From an uncultured Oscillospiraceae bacterium (lineage in GTDB: Bacteria > Bacillota > Clostridia > Oscillospirales > Ruminococcaceae): a DNA stretch of 16,036 nt. Position 1 is the stretch's first letter, and the number at the start of each line of letters is the position of its first letter. The notes under the pieces are model-generated. The model made no database searches, was not told the DNA's origin, and saw only the letters and a list, made by a program, of their open reading frames with translations. The stretch covers positions 1 to 16,036 of the forward strand of contig CAKSEC010000027.1 in the NCBI GenBank assembly GCA_934446355.1, given 5' to 3'. Made by a program: the position numbers and the translations under genes. Shown in pieces: positions 1-6,717 of this stretch.

Positions 1-1
1 T

Positions 2-77
2 TGGTGCCTCCGGTCGGAATCGAACCAACGACACGGGGATTTTCAGTCCCCTGCTCTACCAACTGAGCTACAGAGGC
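2..77 (-). tRNA. tRNA-Phe (anticodon GAA)
   Basis: A complete cloverleaf can be read on the minus strand. The acceptor stem GCCTCTG pairs with CGGAGGC, followed by discriminator A and an encoded CCA. The D arm begins TAGCTCAG, the anticodon loop is CTGAAAA between GGGGA and TCCCC, and the T arm contains GGTTCGATTCC. The anticodon GAA reads Phe codons. It is the last tRNA of a three-gene cluster (Val, Asp, Phe), 21 bases after tRNA-Asp; whether more genes follow lies outside the window. Confidence 0.97.
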
Positions 78-98
78 ACACCGCTTATCTCTAAGCAG

Positions 99-175
99 TG
101 GCGACCTGGATGGGACTCGAACCCACGACCTCCGCCGTGACAGGGCGGCGTTCTAACCAACTGAACTACCAGGCC
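99..175 (-). tRNA. tRNA-Asp (anticodon GTC)
   Basis: A complete cloverleaf on the minus strand: acceptor stem GGCCTGG against CCAGGTC (one G-U pair), discriminator G and encoded CCA. The anticodon loop is CTGTCAC between CCGCC and GGCGG, and the T arm contains GGTTCGAGTCC. GTC reads Asp codons, and the discriminator G fits tRNA-Asp. It begins three bases after the CCA of tRNA-Val, so the two are surely processed from one transcript. Confidence 0.97.
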
Positions 176-178
176 ATA

Positions 179-254
179 TGGTGGAAGTTATAGGGCTCGA
201 ACCTATGACCCTCTGCTTGTAAGGCAGATGCTCTCCCAGCTGAGCTAAACTTCC
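179..254 (-). tRNA. tRNA-Val (anticodon TAC)
   Basis: A complete cloverleaf on the minus strand: acceptor stem GGAAGTT against AACTTCC, discriminator A and encoded CCA. The anticodon loop is CTTACAA between TCTGC and GCAGA; the T arm contains GGTTCGAGCCC. UAC reads Val GUN codons, mainly GUA and GUG. It is the first gene of the Val-Asp-Phe cluster, and its 5' end lies about 55 bases from the expected start of the promoter upstream. Confidence 0.97.
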
Positions 255-314
255 ACTTTTGTCAAGCCGCTCTCCGAACCGTTTCAGCGGTTTCTCTCGT
301 CAAGCGACTTCTAT

Positions 315-343
315 ATTATACACTCTCGAAGTCTTTTTGTCAA
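315..343 (-). promoter_or_regulatory. Consensus sigma-A promoter of the tRNA-Val/Asp/Phe operon
   Basis: On the minus strand the -35 box is TTGACA (338-343) and the -10 box is TATAAT (315-320), with exactly 17 bases between. Both hexamers are perfect matches to the housekeeping consensus, as expected for a stable-RNA operon. Transcription should start near 308. The leader before tRNA-Val holds a small AACCG/CGGTT hairpin and two GCTTGAC repeats. No hairpin terminator for hslO is seen between its stop codon and this promoter. Confidence 0.93.
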
Positions 344-362
344 GTGTTTTTTGAAAAATATT

Positions 363-1244
363 TTAATTTTTTTGTTCTTTGAGCAACTTGCCTATTTCCT
401 CTGCCGTAAAAGTGTATTTCTTATTGCAGAAGTGACAACAAACCTCTGTTGTTTCGCCCTCGTCAGCAAGCTTTTGCAGTTCCTCCCTGCCGAGGCTCAC
501 AAGGATCCCCTCTGTGCGTTCTCTTGAACAGTCGCAATAATACTGCGCATTCCACTGATCAAGTATCTCCCCGCCAAGTCCCTCAAGAGCGCTGACGGCA
601 AGTTCCTCTGGCTTTAGCCCCTTTTCAAGCATTCCGGTTATCGACTCCATCCTGTTGAGATTATCCTCGATGACCTTCACCGCAGAATCCTGCACAGGCG
701 GTACAAGCTGCAGCATATAGCCGCCCGCTGCCCTGACCGAAGCGTCCTCGTTAAACACTATGCCCAGAGCACAGACCGTAGGTATCTGCTCACTTATTGA
801 ATAGTATGCCGTGATATCCTCCGCAATATTCCCCGAAGCAAGCGGGATCTGCCCGACATAAGGCTCTTTCAGCCCCATATCCTTTACGACTGTCAGGAAT
901 CCGTCCACGCCGACGCACTTCGGCACGTCAAGTCCTCCGTCCTCACGCAGCGGAACCTGAGCATGAGCGTCCCCAGCGCAGCATTTAACATTTCCCCTGT
1001 AGTCCGCAACGACTGTCAGCGTCCCGCACGGACCGCCGCCGTTAATCCTCAGTGTGAGCGTATCTCCCTCGTTTTTGAGAAGCGCACCCATTATAGAGCC
1101 AGCAGTGCACATTCTGCCCAAAGCCGCCGTAACGACAGGCGTCGAGCCGTGAAGCCTCTGAATATCTCTTACGATATCAGTGGAATCTATCGCCGAGCAT
1201 AAAACGCTGCCGTCCTCGGATAACGCCCTAACTATCTTTCCCAT
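363..1244 (-). CDS. hslO: Hsp33 redox-regulated chaperone
   Basis: A 293-residue protein of the usual Hsp33 length. Hsp33 is a cytoplasmic holdase switched on by oxidation: four C-terminal cysteines bind zinc when reduced and form disulfides under oxidative stress plus unfolding. The four are visible as C237-x-C239 (YYCDCSRER) and C270-x-x-C273 (CHFC), in the standard CxC...CxxC arrangement; C269 is an additional adjacent cysteine. The N-terminal substrate-binding part shows the family opening (MGKIVRALSEDGSV) and a GGGPCG turn near residue 69. A GGAG ribosome site precedes the ATG. The gene sits 36 bases after the methyltransferase stop and is probably the last gene of that operon. The identification is firm from motifs and length. 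Confidence 0.96.
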   Translation of the reverse strand: MGKIVRALSEDGSVLCSAIDSTDIVRDIQRLHGSTPVVTAALGRMCTAGSIMGALLKNEGDTLTLRINGGGPCGTLTVVADYRGNVKCCAGDAHAQVPLREDGGLDVPKCVGVDGFLTVVKDMGLKEPYVGQIPLASGNIAEDITAYYSISEQIPTVCALGIVFNEDASVRAAGGYMLQLVPPVQDSAVKVIEDNLNRMESITGMLEKGLKPEELAVSALEGLGGEILDQWNAQYYCDCSRERTEGILVSLGREELQKLADEGETTEVCCHFCNKKYTFTAEEIGKLLKEQKN

Positions 1245-1280
1245 GTCACATCTCCATTATATTCAATAAGCCGGAATGTG

Positions 1281-2021
1281 TTACTTCTTTCTTGCGCAGA
1301 ACATCAGCTTATCGCTGTCCGCAGCCGGCTGTTTGTCTGTGAGGTATTCCCTGACCTCCAGCACCTCGAATCCCGCTTCCTGCAGCATTGCCTCTAACCT
1401 GTCCTGCGGCAGCGCTATCTCACGGAAACTCTCCTCCATGCGCTCATAAAGTCCATCGTCGCATTCCGCAAATATATTTAGGTCGATATCGACCCCGCAG
1501 TCCTCCGGGCAGAAGCTGTTCTGCCACACGCAGTAAACGCCGTCGATATCATACACGAACACATTATCCGCCAGCATCTTCTTATGCTTGTATTCAGTAT
1601 TGACGTCAAACAGGAACAGCCCGCCGCTCCTAAGATTCACCGCTGCTGAGCCAAAGCATTTTGCAATATCCCGCACGCTCTGCAGATGATTCACGCTGTC
1701 CAGCGTCGATACGATTATATCCGCCTCGCCGTACAACTCTATATCCGTCATTTCCTGGCAGATATACTGCACGCCGTCATGCGGTTTATTCATTGCCTGC
1801 GACAGCATATCCGGCGAAGCGTCCGCGCCTATCACATCGTAACCCAGCGCAGCAAGCCTTGCGGTAAGATTTCCCGTACCGCAGCCTATGTCAGCGAGAA
1901 AGTTCCCCTCGCCCTGCCTGAATTTCTTTATCTTTTCGTGGTAGTACTGCGCAATATCGTCATACGGCACATTCTCCGTCAGCCTGTCATAAACCTGCGC
2001 AAAAAGCCCATATCCAGCCAT
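1281..2021 (-). CDS. Class I SAM-dependent methyltransferase
   Basis: A 246-residue protein with a Rossmann-type methyltransferase core. Motif I is LADIGCGTG (residues 42-50), the glycine-rich SAM loop, and the following strand carries the acidic GADAS (about 65-69). The N-terminus (YGLFAQVYDRLTENVPYDD) matches a common small-molecule-type methyltransferase family in Firmicutes, often annotated only as class I SAM-dependent methyltransferase. The substrate cannot be told from sequence. Its start codon overlaps the stop of the upstream regulator in a TAATG junction (one shared base), which suggests translational coupling. hslO follows. I see no truncation or missing motif. Confidence 0.9.
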   Translation of the reverse strand: MAGYGLFAQVYDRLTENVPYDDIAQYYHEKIKKFRQGEGNFLADIGCGTGNLTARLAALGYDVIGADASPDMLSQAMNKPHDGVQYICQEMTDIELYGEADIIVSTLDSVNHLQSVRDIAKCFGSAAVNLRSGGLFLFDVNTEYKHKKMLADNVFVYDIDGVYCVWQNSFCPEDCGVDIDLNIFAECDDGLYERMEESFREIALPQDRLEAMLQEAGFEVLEVREYLTDKQPAADSDKLMFCARKK

Positions 2022-2311
2022 TATTCGTCGTCTTTCTTCATGCGGTCGAATACTATCTGATATCCGCCCGCTGCCTGATAATTGAGCGTCTTGTTGACCC
2101 TCGATATCGTTGCAGTGCTTGCGCCTGTCGTCTTTACTATATCATTATATACGCAGTTTTCCGTCAGCAGTCTTGCCACGTGGAGCCGCTGTGAAATAGC
2201 CTTCAGCTCCTGCGGAGTGCACAGGTCCTCGAAAAAGGCATAGCATTCCTCAACGGTTTTCAGTGAAAGAACCGCCTTAAAAAGGTAGTCCATATTATCA
2301 TCTTTTTTCAT
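2021..2311 (-). CDS. YerC/YecD-family TrpR-related DNA-binding protein
   Basis: A 96-residue protein that resembles Bacillus YerC and the TrpR superfamily. It is helical throughout, with the conserved LSLKTVEECYAFFEDLCT (about 15-32), an ELKAISQRLHVARLL helix pair, and a helix-turn-helix whose recognition helix is GASTATISRV (63-72). The family is presumed to bind DNA as a dimer, but its ligand and targets are not well established. GGAGG lies six bases before the chosen ATG; a second Met at residue 7 is possible. It opens the operon with the methyltransferase and hslO and has its own promoter (2374-2402). It may regulate this operon, though this is inference. Confidence 0.88.
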   Translation of the reverse strand: MKKDDNMDYLFKAVLSLKTVEECYAFFEDLCTPQELKAISQRLHVARLLTENCVYNDIVKTTGASTATISRVNKTLNYQAAGGYQIVFDRMKKDDE

Positions 2312-2373
2312 ATCAAGCCTCCATTGCCGTACGCAGTAAGGGCAGAATGCCCCACGCTGCGGTCCATGAACCT

Positions 2374-2402
2374 ATTTTATCATATCAAAGTGCAAAAGTC
2401 AA
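2374..2402 (-). promoter_or_regulatory. Sigma-A promoter of the yerC-like/methyltransferase/hslO operon
   Basis: On the minus strand, TTGACT (2397-2402) and TAAAAT (2374-2379) are separated by 17 bases. The start would be near 2367, giving a leader of about 55 bases that contains a perfect five-pair hairpin GGGCA-TTC-TGCCC (2340-2352) before the GGAGG site. Directly upstream of the -35 box is a short inverted repeat ACGCTT-AA-AAGCGT (2410-2423), which could be an operator or part of upstream sequence. Confidence 0.82.
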
Positions 2403-2434
2403 TACTTTTACGCTTAAAAGCGTGACAACCGACT

Positions 2435-2471
2435 TAAGAAAATGCAGCAGCCCGTTATTCCAGCAGGCTGC
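2435..2471 (-). terminator. Probable terminator after mutS2
   Basis: On the minus strand GCAGCC (2466-2471) pairs with GGCTGC (2447-2452) across a 13-base loop. It is followed within a few bases by ATTTTCTT, a modest T-rich run. It lies 110-150 bases downstream of the mutS2 stop and before the next operon's promoter. The large loop and short T-run make it a moderate rather than strong candidate. Confidence 0.5.
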
Positions 2472-2510
2472 CGCTCTTAATTTTATTTTCCGAACCGCCG
2501 ATAAGCCCTC

Positions 2511-2536
2511 AGATTCCGGAAACAACTTCCGAATCT
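2511..2536 (-). other. Hairpin in the mutS2 3' untranslated region
   Basis: The plus strand reads AGATT-C-CGGAA, loop ACAAC, TTCCG-AATCT: ten base pairs with one bulged C. No T-run follows on either strand, so it is not a classical terminator. It may protect the 3' end of the mutS2 mRNA or act together with the hairpin at 2447-2471. The rest of 2537-2583 shows nothing further. Confidence 0.45.
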
Positions 2537-2583
2537 TGGCTTCGCAAACACCCCGCCTAAGCCGAGATAATATCGTCAGTCTG

Positions 2584-4965
2584 TTATTTCAGTTCGACCA
2601 CTGTAACGCCCGCTTCGCCCTCGCCGTATGCGCCGGCACGGTAGCTTTTCACGCTCGGATTCGTCTTTAGCGCCTGCTGTACAGCCGAGCGCAGCGCACC
2701 CGTGCCCTTTCCGTGTATAATGACAAGCGTCTTTATTCCGCTCAGCAGTGCGCCGTCAATGAACCTCTCCATTTCAAGCACACCCTCGTCCGACATCATT
2801 CCACGGATATCAAGCTCCATGCCGCCGCTGCGCTGCATATTCGAGGTGACCTGTTTTTTCACGCTTCCGCCGGAAGATTTCTGCGGCTGCTTTTTCTTGT
2901 TCTCGACAAGGCGCAGATTCTTCTGACTGGTCTTTATCTTCATCATTCCGACCTGAACGAAGCAAGTACCCGACATATTCGGAACGGTCATCAGCACGCC
3001 CTCTTTCTTTGTGTCGGCGAGCATTACCGTATCTCCCGCTTTCAGAGGTCTTGGCAGAACATAGTTCTCCGAGCGCCGCTCCACGACCGGATTTGCCTCG
3101 TCCTGCAGCTTGTTCAGCGTACTGTTGGTGCGGCTCTTCGCCTCGCTGAGCCAATTTCGCAGCGCTTCCTTGTCCTTGACCTTTTTGAGTTCTTCCAGTT
3201 CGTTAAGAAGCATATCTGAACGGAATCGGGTCTCCTGCACGATGGACAGAGCACGCTGCCGTGCGGACTCCAGTTCCTTTTCCTTCTGCTGTTCCAGTTC
3301 TGACAGCTTCTGCTTCAGTTCACCCTCGGTAAGCTTTGCGTTCCTCTCGGATATAGCTGCGCTTTCCTTCAGCGCTTCAAGTTCCTGTCTGGATCGTTCC
3401 AGTGCGTCAACGACCTGCTCGAACCGCTTGTTTTCCGTGCTGACAAGTTCCTTGGCACGGCTTATGACTTCCTGTGGCATACCCAAACGCTGAGAAATAG
3501 CAAATGCGTTGGATTTGCCGGGAACTCCCACTATCAGCCGATAGGTCGGCTTTAGTGTTTCTACGTCAAATTCGCAGGAAGCATTCTCCACGCCGTCAGT
3601 TTCCAGCGCAAACATCTTGACTTCCTGATAGTGCGTAGTAGCGGCTACCTTTGCGTTCCTTTCTTTCAGGCTCGTGAGTACTGACACCGCAAGAGCAGCA
3701 CCCTCCACCGGGTCAGTACCGCTTCCGAGTTCATCTATCAGCACAAGACTGCGTTCGTCAGCCATTCCGAGTATTTTCACGACATTGACCATATGAGATG
3801 AGAACGTGGAAAGGCTCTGCTCAATACTCTGCTCGTCGCCTATATCCACATATATCCCGCCGAAAACGCCTATCTCCGTTCCATCGCCCGCAGGTATCAT
3901 CAGCCCGCACATCGTCATAAGCGTAAGCAGACCCACCGTCTTGATAGAAACTGTCTTACCGCCGGTATTCGGACCAGTGATAACCAGTGTACTGCACTCT
4001 CCGCCAAGTTCCAGCGAAATAGGCACGACCACGGCAGGGTCTATCAGCGGGTGTCTTGCCATATGCAGCTTGACCCTCGGTTCAGATACTATCTTAGCTG
4101 CAACACCTTTCATTTTCGCACCGAGATTTGCCTTAGCGAAATAGAGTTCCAGTATCTCGGCAATGCGGAAGTTATTAGCTATGCTGTCGGCGTTTATTCC
4201 GACCTGCTCAGAAAGTTCACGTGTGATTCGCTCTATTTCTGCCTGTTCACGTGATTTGAGCACACGAATTTCGTTATTTGCTTCGACAACGCTCATCGGC
4301 TCGATGAAGAAAGTCTGACCAGTAGCCGACGTATCATGCACCAGACCTGCGACCTCGTTTTTATATTCGCTTCTGACCGGCACGACATATCTTCCGTCAC
4401 GCACAGTAACTATCGCTTCCTGCAGGAATTTCTGAGTATTGCGGTTTCTTATCAGCTTGTCAAGCTGCTCTCTGATGTTCATTCCCTGCCGCACTATCCT
4501 CTTGCGGATAGAAGCCAACTCCGGACTTGCTGCGTCGGACATCTCCTCCTCAGAAATAATGCTCTCTGAGATACGCTGTTCAAGCTGCTTTATCGGGCAC
4601 AGATTCCTGAAATAATCTGACAGCGACGATTCCACGCCCTCGCACTGCCCGAACCAGTCGCACAGCACAGCAGTTTCCCTGAGTATATCGGCGACGTCCA
4701 GAAGTTCTCTGAAACTCAGCGCAGAGCCGTTCTGACTGCGTTTCAGCGAAAACGAAATATCCTTTATCTTCCTGAATCTGGGCGTGCCATACTTTGCGCT
4801 GAGATTGAATGCGTCATCTGTTTTTTTCAGTTCTCTGCGTATTTCCTCCTCGTCAAATGACGGCTTTATTTTCAGCGCACGCTCCCGACAGGTGTCGCTC
4901 ACGGTCTGCCCGGCAAGAAGTTCCAAAATCTTGTCAAGTTCTAATTTCTTATAGTATTTGTTCAT
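2584..4965 (-). CDS. mutS2: MutS2 ATPase/Smr-domain protein (RqcU type)
   Basis: A 793-residue protein of typical MutS2 length. In order it shows the N-terminal core and lever helices; the ATPase with Walker A GPNTGGKT (331-338), Walker B LVLIDELGSG (407-416) and the signature STFSSHM (386-392); a long coiled-coil (about 505-610, rich in Glu/Lys/Arg); a KOW-like barrel (LKAGDTVML, from 641); and a C-terminal Smr domain with LDIRG (718-722) and HGKGTG (751-756). The mismatch-binding domain of MutS is absent. Family members suppress homologous recombination or, in Bacillus, bind collided ribosomes and split them for quality control. AGGAG lies just before the ATG. It is a single-gene unit with its own promoter and structured leader, and all key motifs look intact. 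Confidence 0.96.
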   Translation of the reverse strand: MNKYYKKLELDKILELLAGQTVSDTCRERALKIKPSFDEEEIRRELKKTDDAFNLSAKYGTPRFRKIKDISFSLKRSQNGSALSFRELLDVADILRETAVLCDWFGQCEGVESSLSDYFRNLCPIKQLEQRISESIISEEEMSDAASPELASIRKRIVRQGMNIREQLDKLIRNRNTQKFLQEAIVTVRDGRYVVPVRSEYKNEVAGLVHDTSATGQTFFIEPMSVVEANNEIRVLKSREQAEIERITRELSEQVGINADSIANNFRIAEILELYFAKANLGAKMKGVAAKIVSEPRVKLHMARHPLIDPAVVVPISLELGGECSTLVITGPNTGGKTVSIKTVGLLTLMTMCGLMIPAGDGTEIGVFGGIYVDIGDEQSIEQSLSTFSSHMVNVVKILGMADERSLVLIDELGSGTDPVEGAALAVSVLTSLKERNAKVAATTHYQEVKMFALETDGVENASCEFDVETLKPTYRLIVGVPGKSNAFAISQRLGMPQEVISRAKELVSTENKRFEQVVDALERSRQELEALKESAAISERNAKLTEGELKQKLSELEQQKEKELESARQRALSIVQETRFRSDMLLNELEELKKVKDKEALRNWLSEAKSRTNSTLNKLQDEANPVVERRSENYVLPRPLKAGDTVMLADTKKEGVLMTVPNMSGTCFVQVGMMKIKTSQKNLRLVENKKKQPQKSSGGSVKKQVTSNMQRSGGMELDIRGMMSDEGVLEMERFIDGALLSGIKTLVIIHGKGTGALRSAVQQALKTNPSVKSYRAGAYGEGEAGVTVVELK

Positions 4966-5006
4966 TTTCTCCTCTTTTCCACTTATACCGGGTCTTTCTC
5001 TAAAGA

Positions 5007-5089
5007 CGCACTGAATAAAACAAAATCGACCTGCTCAAACGATATCACTCACGAGTCTTGATTTTGTTATGCTTTGCTTATTCATTGCG
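5007..5089 (-). other. Long imperfect hairpin in the mutS2 mRNA leader
   Basis: In the minus-strand leader, CGCAATGAATAA (5078-5089) pairs with TTATTCAGTGCG (5007-5018) with a single A-G mismatch. Inside it ACAAAATC (5060-5067) region pairs perfectly with GATTTTGT (5020-5027). The two stems are offset by a ten-base bulge on one side. The apical part holds ACTC-GT-GAGT. A second hairpin GTCTTT-AGAG-AAAGAC (4992-5007) follows directly. Neither hairpin is followed by a T-run. The leader as a whole is about 140 bases, long for a housekeeping gene. Function is unknown. Confidence 0.6.
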
Positions 5090-5109
5090 CCCATTACACA
5101 CTTAAAGAT

Positions 5110-5138
5110 ATTATAACCCTAAAAGCAGGAATTGTCAA
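5110..5138 (-). promoter_or_regulatory. Consensus sigma-A promoter of mutS2
   Basis: On the minus strand, TTGACA (5133-5138), 17 bases, TATAAT (5110-5115): both boxes match the consensus perfectly. Transcription should start near 5103, leaving a leader of about 138 bases to the mutS2 ATG. It is the only promoter-like sequence I see between rpsI and mutS2. Confidence 0.9.
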
Positions 5139-5230
5139 CAGCGGCATTCCAGCAACGCCCAATAAGCCTGCAGCATTAATTTATCACTATTACTGACACG
5201 CCGAAGCTTATAGTCGTTTATAGCTTATCA

Positions 5231-5265
5231 AAACGAAAAATCCTCCCCGAATACTCGGAGAGGAT
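5231..5265 (-). terminator. Intrinsic terminator of the rplM-rpsI operon
   Basis: On the minus strand ATCCTCTCCGA pairs with TCGGGGAGGAT around a four-base GTAT loop: eleven pairs with one G-U. TTTTTCGTTTT follows. This is a textbook intrinsic terminator 78 bases after the rpsI stop. A second weak hairpin (AAGCTTATA/TATAGCTT with a bulged T, 5204-5226) lies beyond it. Confidence 0.95.
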
Positions 5266-5287
5266 ATAAAGACCAAATAAAGACCAA
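5266..5287. repeat. Perfect 11-bp tandem duplication
   Basis: ATAAAGACCAA occurs twice head to tail (5266-5276 and 5277-5287), directly beside the rpsI terminator and inside the operon's 3' untranslated region. It is most simply a replication-slippage duplication; no function is evident. Confidence 0.85.
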
Positions 5288-5342
5288 GTTGATAACTCGG
5301 TTGCCACAAACCGCTTCGTAAAGCCGCTTGTAATGGCTTTGA

Positions 5343-5741
5343 TTATCTCTTGGAGAACTGAGGAGCACGGCGGGCAGCCTTTAAGCCATACTTCTTTCTT
5401 TCCTTCATTCTCGGATCACGAGTGAGGAAGCCTGCCTTCTTGAGGACGGGGCGCAGTTCATCGGAGTACTGCAGAAGGGCTCTGGACAGACCGTGACGGA
5501 TCGCACCAGCCTGACCGGTAACGCCGCCGCCCGCAACAGTAGCAACGATATCGAACTTCTCAACGGTATCTGTGAGAGTCAGGGGCTGACGAACGATCAG
5601 CTTGAGGGTCTCCAGACCGAAATAATCATCAATGGAACGGCCGTTTATTGTGATAGTGCCGCTTCCGGGATATACTCTGACTCTGGCAACAGAGTGCTTT
5701 CTTCTGCCGGTGCCATAGTAATAAGGCTTAGAATCGTACAT
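5343..5741 (-). CDS. rpsI: Small ribosomal subunit protein S9 (uS9)
   Basis: A 132-residue protein with the family features throughout. The basic N-terminal GTGRRKHSVARVRV (11-23) is followed by TINGRSIDDYF, the VAGGGVTGQAGAIRHG core (about 70-85) and the C-terminal KKYGLKAARRAPQFSKR. In the family, the extreme C-terminal Ser-Lys-Arg reaches the P-site tRNA anticodon stem on the 30S subunit. It lies 14 bases after the rplM stop with an AAGGAGG ribosome site in the gap, the usual L13-S9 arrangement in bacteria. It is followed by a strong intrinsic terminator. Length and motifs are normal. Confidence 0.98.
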   Translation of the reverse strand: MYDSKPYYYGTGRRKHSVARVRVYPGSGTITINGRSIDDYFGLETLKLIVRQPLTLTDTVEKFDIVATVAGGGVTGQAGAIRHGLSRALLQYSDELRPVLKKAGFLTRDPRMKERKKYGLKAARRAPQFSKR

Positions 5742-5755
5742 TATTCAGACCCTCC

Positions 5756-6184
5756 TTATATTTTGTATTCAACGGGCTTCTGAGCCGCGTTCTTGTGCTC
5801 TGCACCTGCGTAGCAGCGCAGTCTTGTGAGAGCCTTTCTGCCAAGCGTGGTGTTGGGGAGCATACCGTTTACAGCAATGGTCATTGCCTTTTCAGGGTTC
5901 TCCTTCATCAGCTTGTCGTAGCTTATTTCCTTGAGATGGCCGATCCAGCCGGTGTGCCATCTGTAGACTTTCTTCTCCAGCTTCTTGCCGGTGAGGACTG
6001 CCTTAGAGCAGTTGATGATGATAACATGATCGCCGCAGTCGCAGTGAGGAGCGAAAGTCGGCTTGTGCTTTCCTCTTAAGAGGTGAGCAGCTGCAGCAGC
6101 TACACGGCCGAGGGGCTTGTCTGCTGCGTCGAGAATATACCAGCTGCGCTCAACTTCGGCAGCCTTAGGCATATAGGTTGACAT
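5756..6184 (-). CDS. rplM: Large ribosomal subunit protein L13 (uL13)
   Basis: Read from the ATG at 6184 this is a 142-residue protein, the normal L13 length. It starts MSTYMPKAAEVERSWYILDA, with LGRVAAAAAHLLRGKHKP next, a DHVIIINCSKAVLTGKK core, and the conserved YRWHTGW and MLPNTTLGRK segments. L13 is an early-assembly protein of the 50S subunit. The frame stays open to a TTG seven codons upstream, but the AAGGAGG ribosome site lies inside that extension, eight bases before the ATG, so the ATG is the start. It forms an operon with rpsI and is led by a perfect promoter and a leader hairpin. Confidence 0.98.
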   Translation of the reverse strand: MSTYMPKAAEVERSWYILDAADKPLGRVAAAAAHLLRGKHKPTFAPHCDCGDHVIIINCSKAVLTGKKLEKKVYRWHTGWIGHLKEISYDKLMKENPEKAMTIAVNGMLPNTTLGRKALTRLRCYAGAEHKNAAQKPVEYKI

Positions 6185-6210
6185 ATTTGTATCCTCCTTG
6201 TTCAAGTATC

Positions 6211-6235
6211 CGGCATTTCAATATTTCAAATGCCG
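6211..6235 (-). promoter_or_regulatory. Leader hairpin of rplM-rpsI, candidate L13 leader
   Basis: On the minus strand CGGCATTT, nine-base loop, AAATGCCG forms eight perfect pairs in the short leader between promoter and ribosome site. Known autoregulatory L13 leaders occur at this place in Firmicutes, where L13 binds its own mRNA. Whether this hairpin fits that family's consensus cannot be judged by eye. It starts about ten bases after the expected transcript start and ends about 15 bases before AAGGAGG. Confidence 0.6.
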
Positions 6236-6251
6236 CTATGCAACAAATGAT

Positions 6252-6280
6252 ATTATACACGTTTCAGCTTGATTTGTCAA
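6252..6280 (-). promoter_or_regulatory. Consensus sigma-A promoter of rplM-rpsI
   Basis: On the minus strand, TTGACA (6275-6280), 17 bases, TATAAT (6252-6257), both perfect. The start should lie near 6245, about 60 bases before the rplM ATG. Such strength fits a ribosomal protein operon. A 19-bp palindrome lies about a dozen bases upstream of the -35 box. Confidence 0.93.
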
Positions 6281-6291
6281 GACTTTTTCGT

Positions 6292-6310
6292 GATATATTT
6301 CAAATATATC
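6292..6310. repeat. 19-bp palindrome upstream of the rplM promoter
   Basis: GATATATTT-C-AAATATATC is a perfect inverted repeat with nine-base arms and a single central base. It lies 12 bp beyond the -35 box of rplM-rpsI, where an AT-rich upstream promoter element or an activator/repressor site would be. The remaining stretch to 6458 is pyrimidine-rich on the plus strand, with CGAGTATA twice near 6398-6426, and has no other feature that I can see. Confidence 0.55.
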
Positions 6311-6458
6311 CGCTTTTCTTGCGTTTTCGCTTCATTACGCTCAATTTTCCTCGCTTTCTCTTTGTTTATTTCATTTTCTTTTACAAATGCAAAATCACGA
6401 GTATACCAGAGATTTATCGAGTATAAGCCAAAAATCATGCAGTATTCTAAAAATAAAA

Positions 6459-6489
6459 AAAGCCCACTTAAAAGCAGGCGATCAAACGT
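6459..6489 (-). terminator. Intrinsic terminator of the XRE regulator gene
   Basis: On the minus strand GCCTGCTT and AAGTGGGC pair (two G-U pairs) in an 18-base hairpin, followed by TTTTTTTATTTTTA. It begins four bases after the stop codon of the regulator. The long T-run makes it convincing. Confidence 0.85.
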
Positions 6490-6492
6490 AGT

Positions 6493-6705
6493 TCATCTGC
6501 GGTTCATACACTGGCATTCCGTCCTGCCAAGAAGATAATCGAGCGATACGTCAAAGTAATCTGCAATAGCGATGAGAGTTTTGTAGTCCGCTTCCCTTGC
6601 TTCGTTTTCGTAGCGGCTTATGGAGTTCTGATTGAGATCAAGTTCTATGGCAAGGCGCACCTGCGATATTCCACGGCTTTCCCGAAGCTCTTTCAGACGA
6701 AACAT
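6493..6705 (-). CDS. Small XRE/Cro-type transcriptional regulator
   Basis: A 70-residue single-domain HTH_3 protein. The five-helix fold is readable: FRLKELRESRGISQVRLAIEL (2-22), recognition helix region NQNSISRYENEARE (25-38), and the closing helices TLIAIADYFDVSLDYLLG (43-60), a very typical XRE signature. The chosen ATG (6705) has AAGGGG eight bases upstream; the frame stays open ten codons further to an ATG at 6735, but that start would place the ribosome site inside the gene. A short Cys-containing tail (TECQCMNRR) ends it. It is divergent from the secreted protein gene, and palindromes in the shared interval are its likely binding sites. No convincing promoter of its own was found. Confidence 0.9.
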   Translation of the reverse strand: MFRLKELRESRGISQVRLAIELDLNQNSISRYENEAREADYKTLIAIADYFDVSLDYLLGRTECQCMNRR

Positions 6706-6717
6706 TCTCATCACCCC

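Noticed and set aside
255..300. TTGACA on the minus strand just before tRNA-Val as a second promoter
   Set aside because: No -10 box at a usable distance: the sequence downstream is the tRNA itself. The consensus promoter at 315-343 explains the cluster.
2810..3493. Several open frames of 110-170 codons opposite or out of frame with mutS2
   Set aside because: They overlap a clearly coding mutS2 with all motifs; composition is Arg/Ser/His-rich as expected of shadow frames, and no ribosome sites fit.
6185..6205. TTG start seven codons upstream for rplM
   Set aside because: The extension contains the AAGGAGG ribosome site for the inner ATG, and L13 proteins begin at MSTYMPK.
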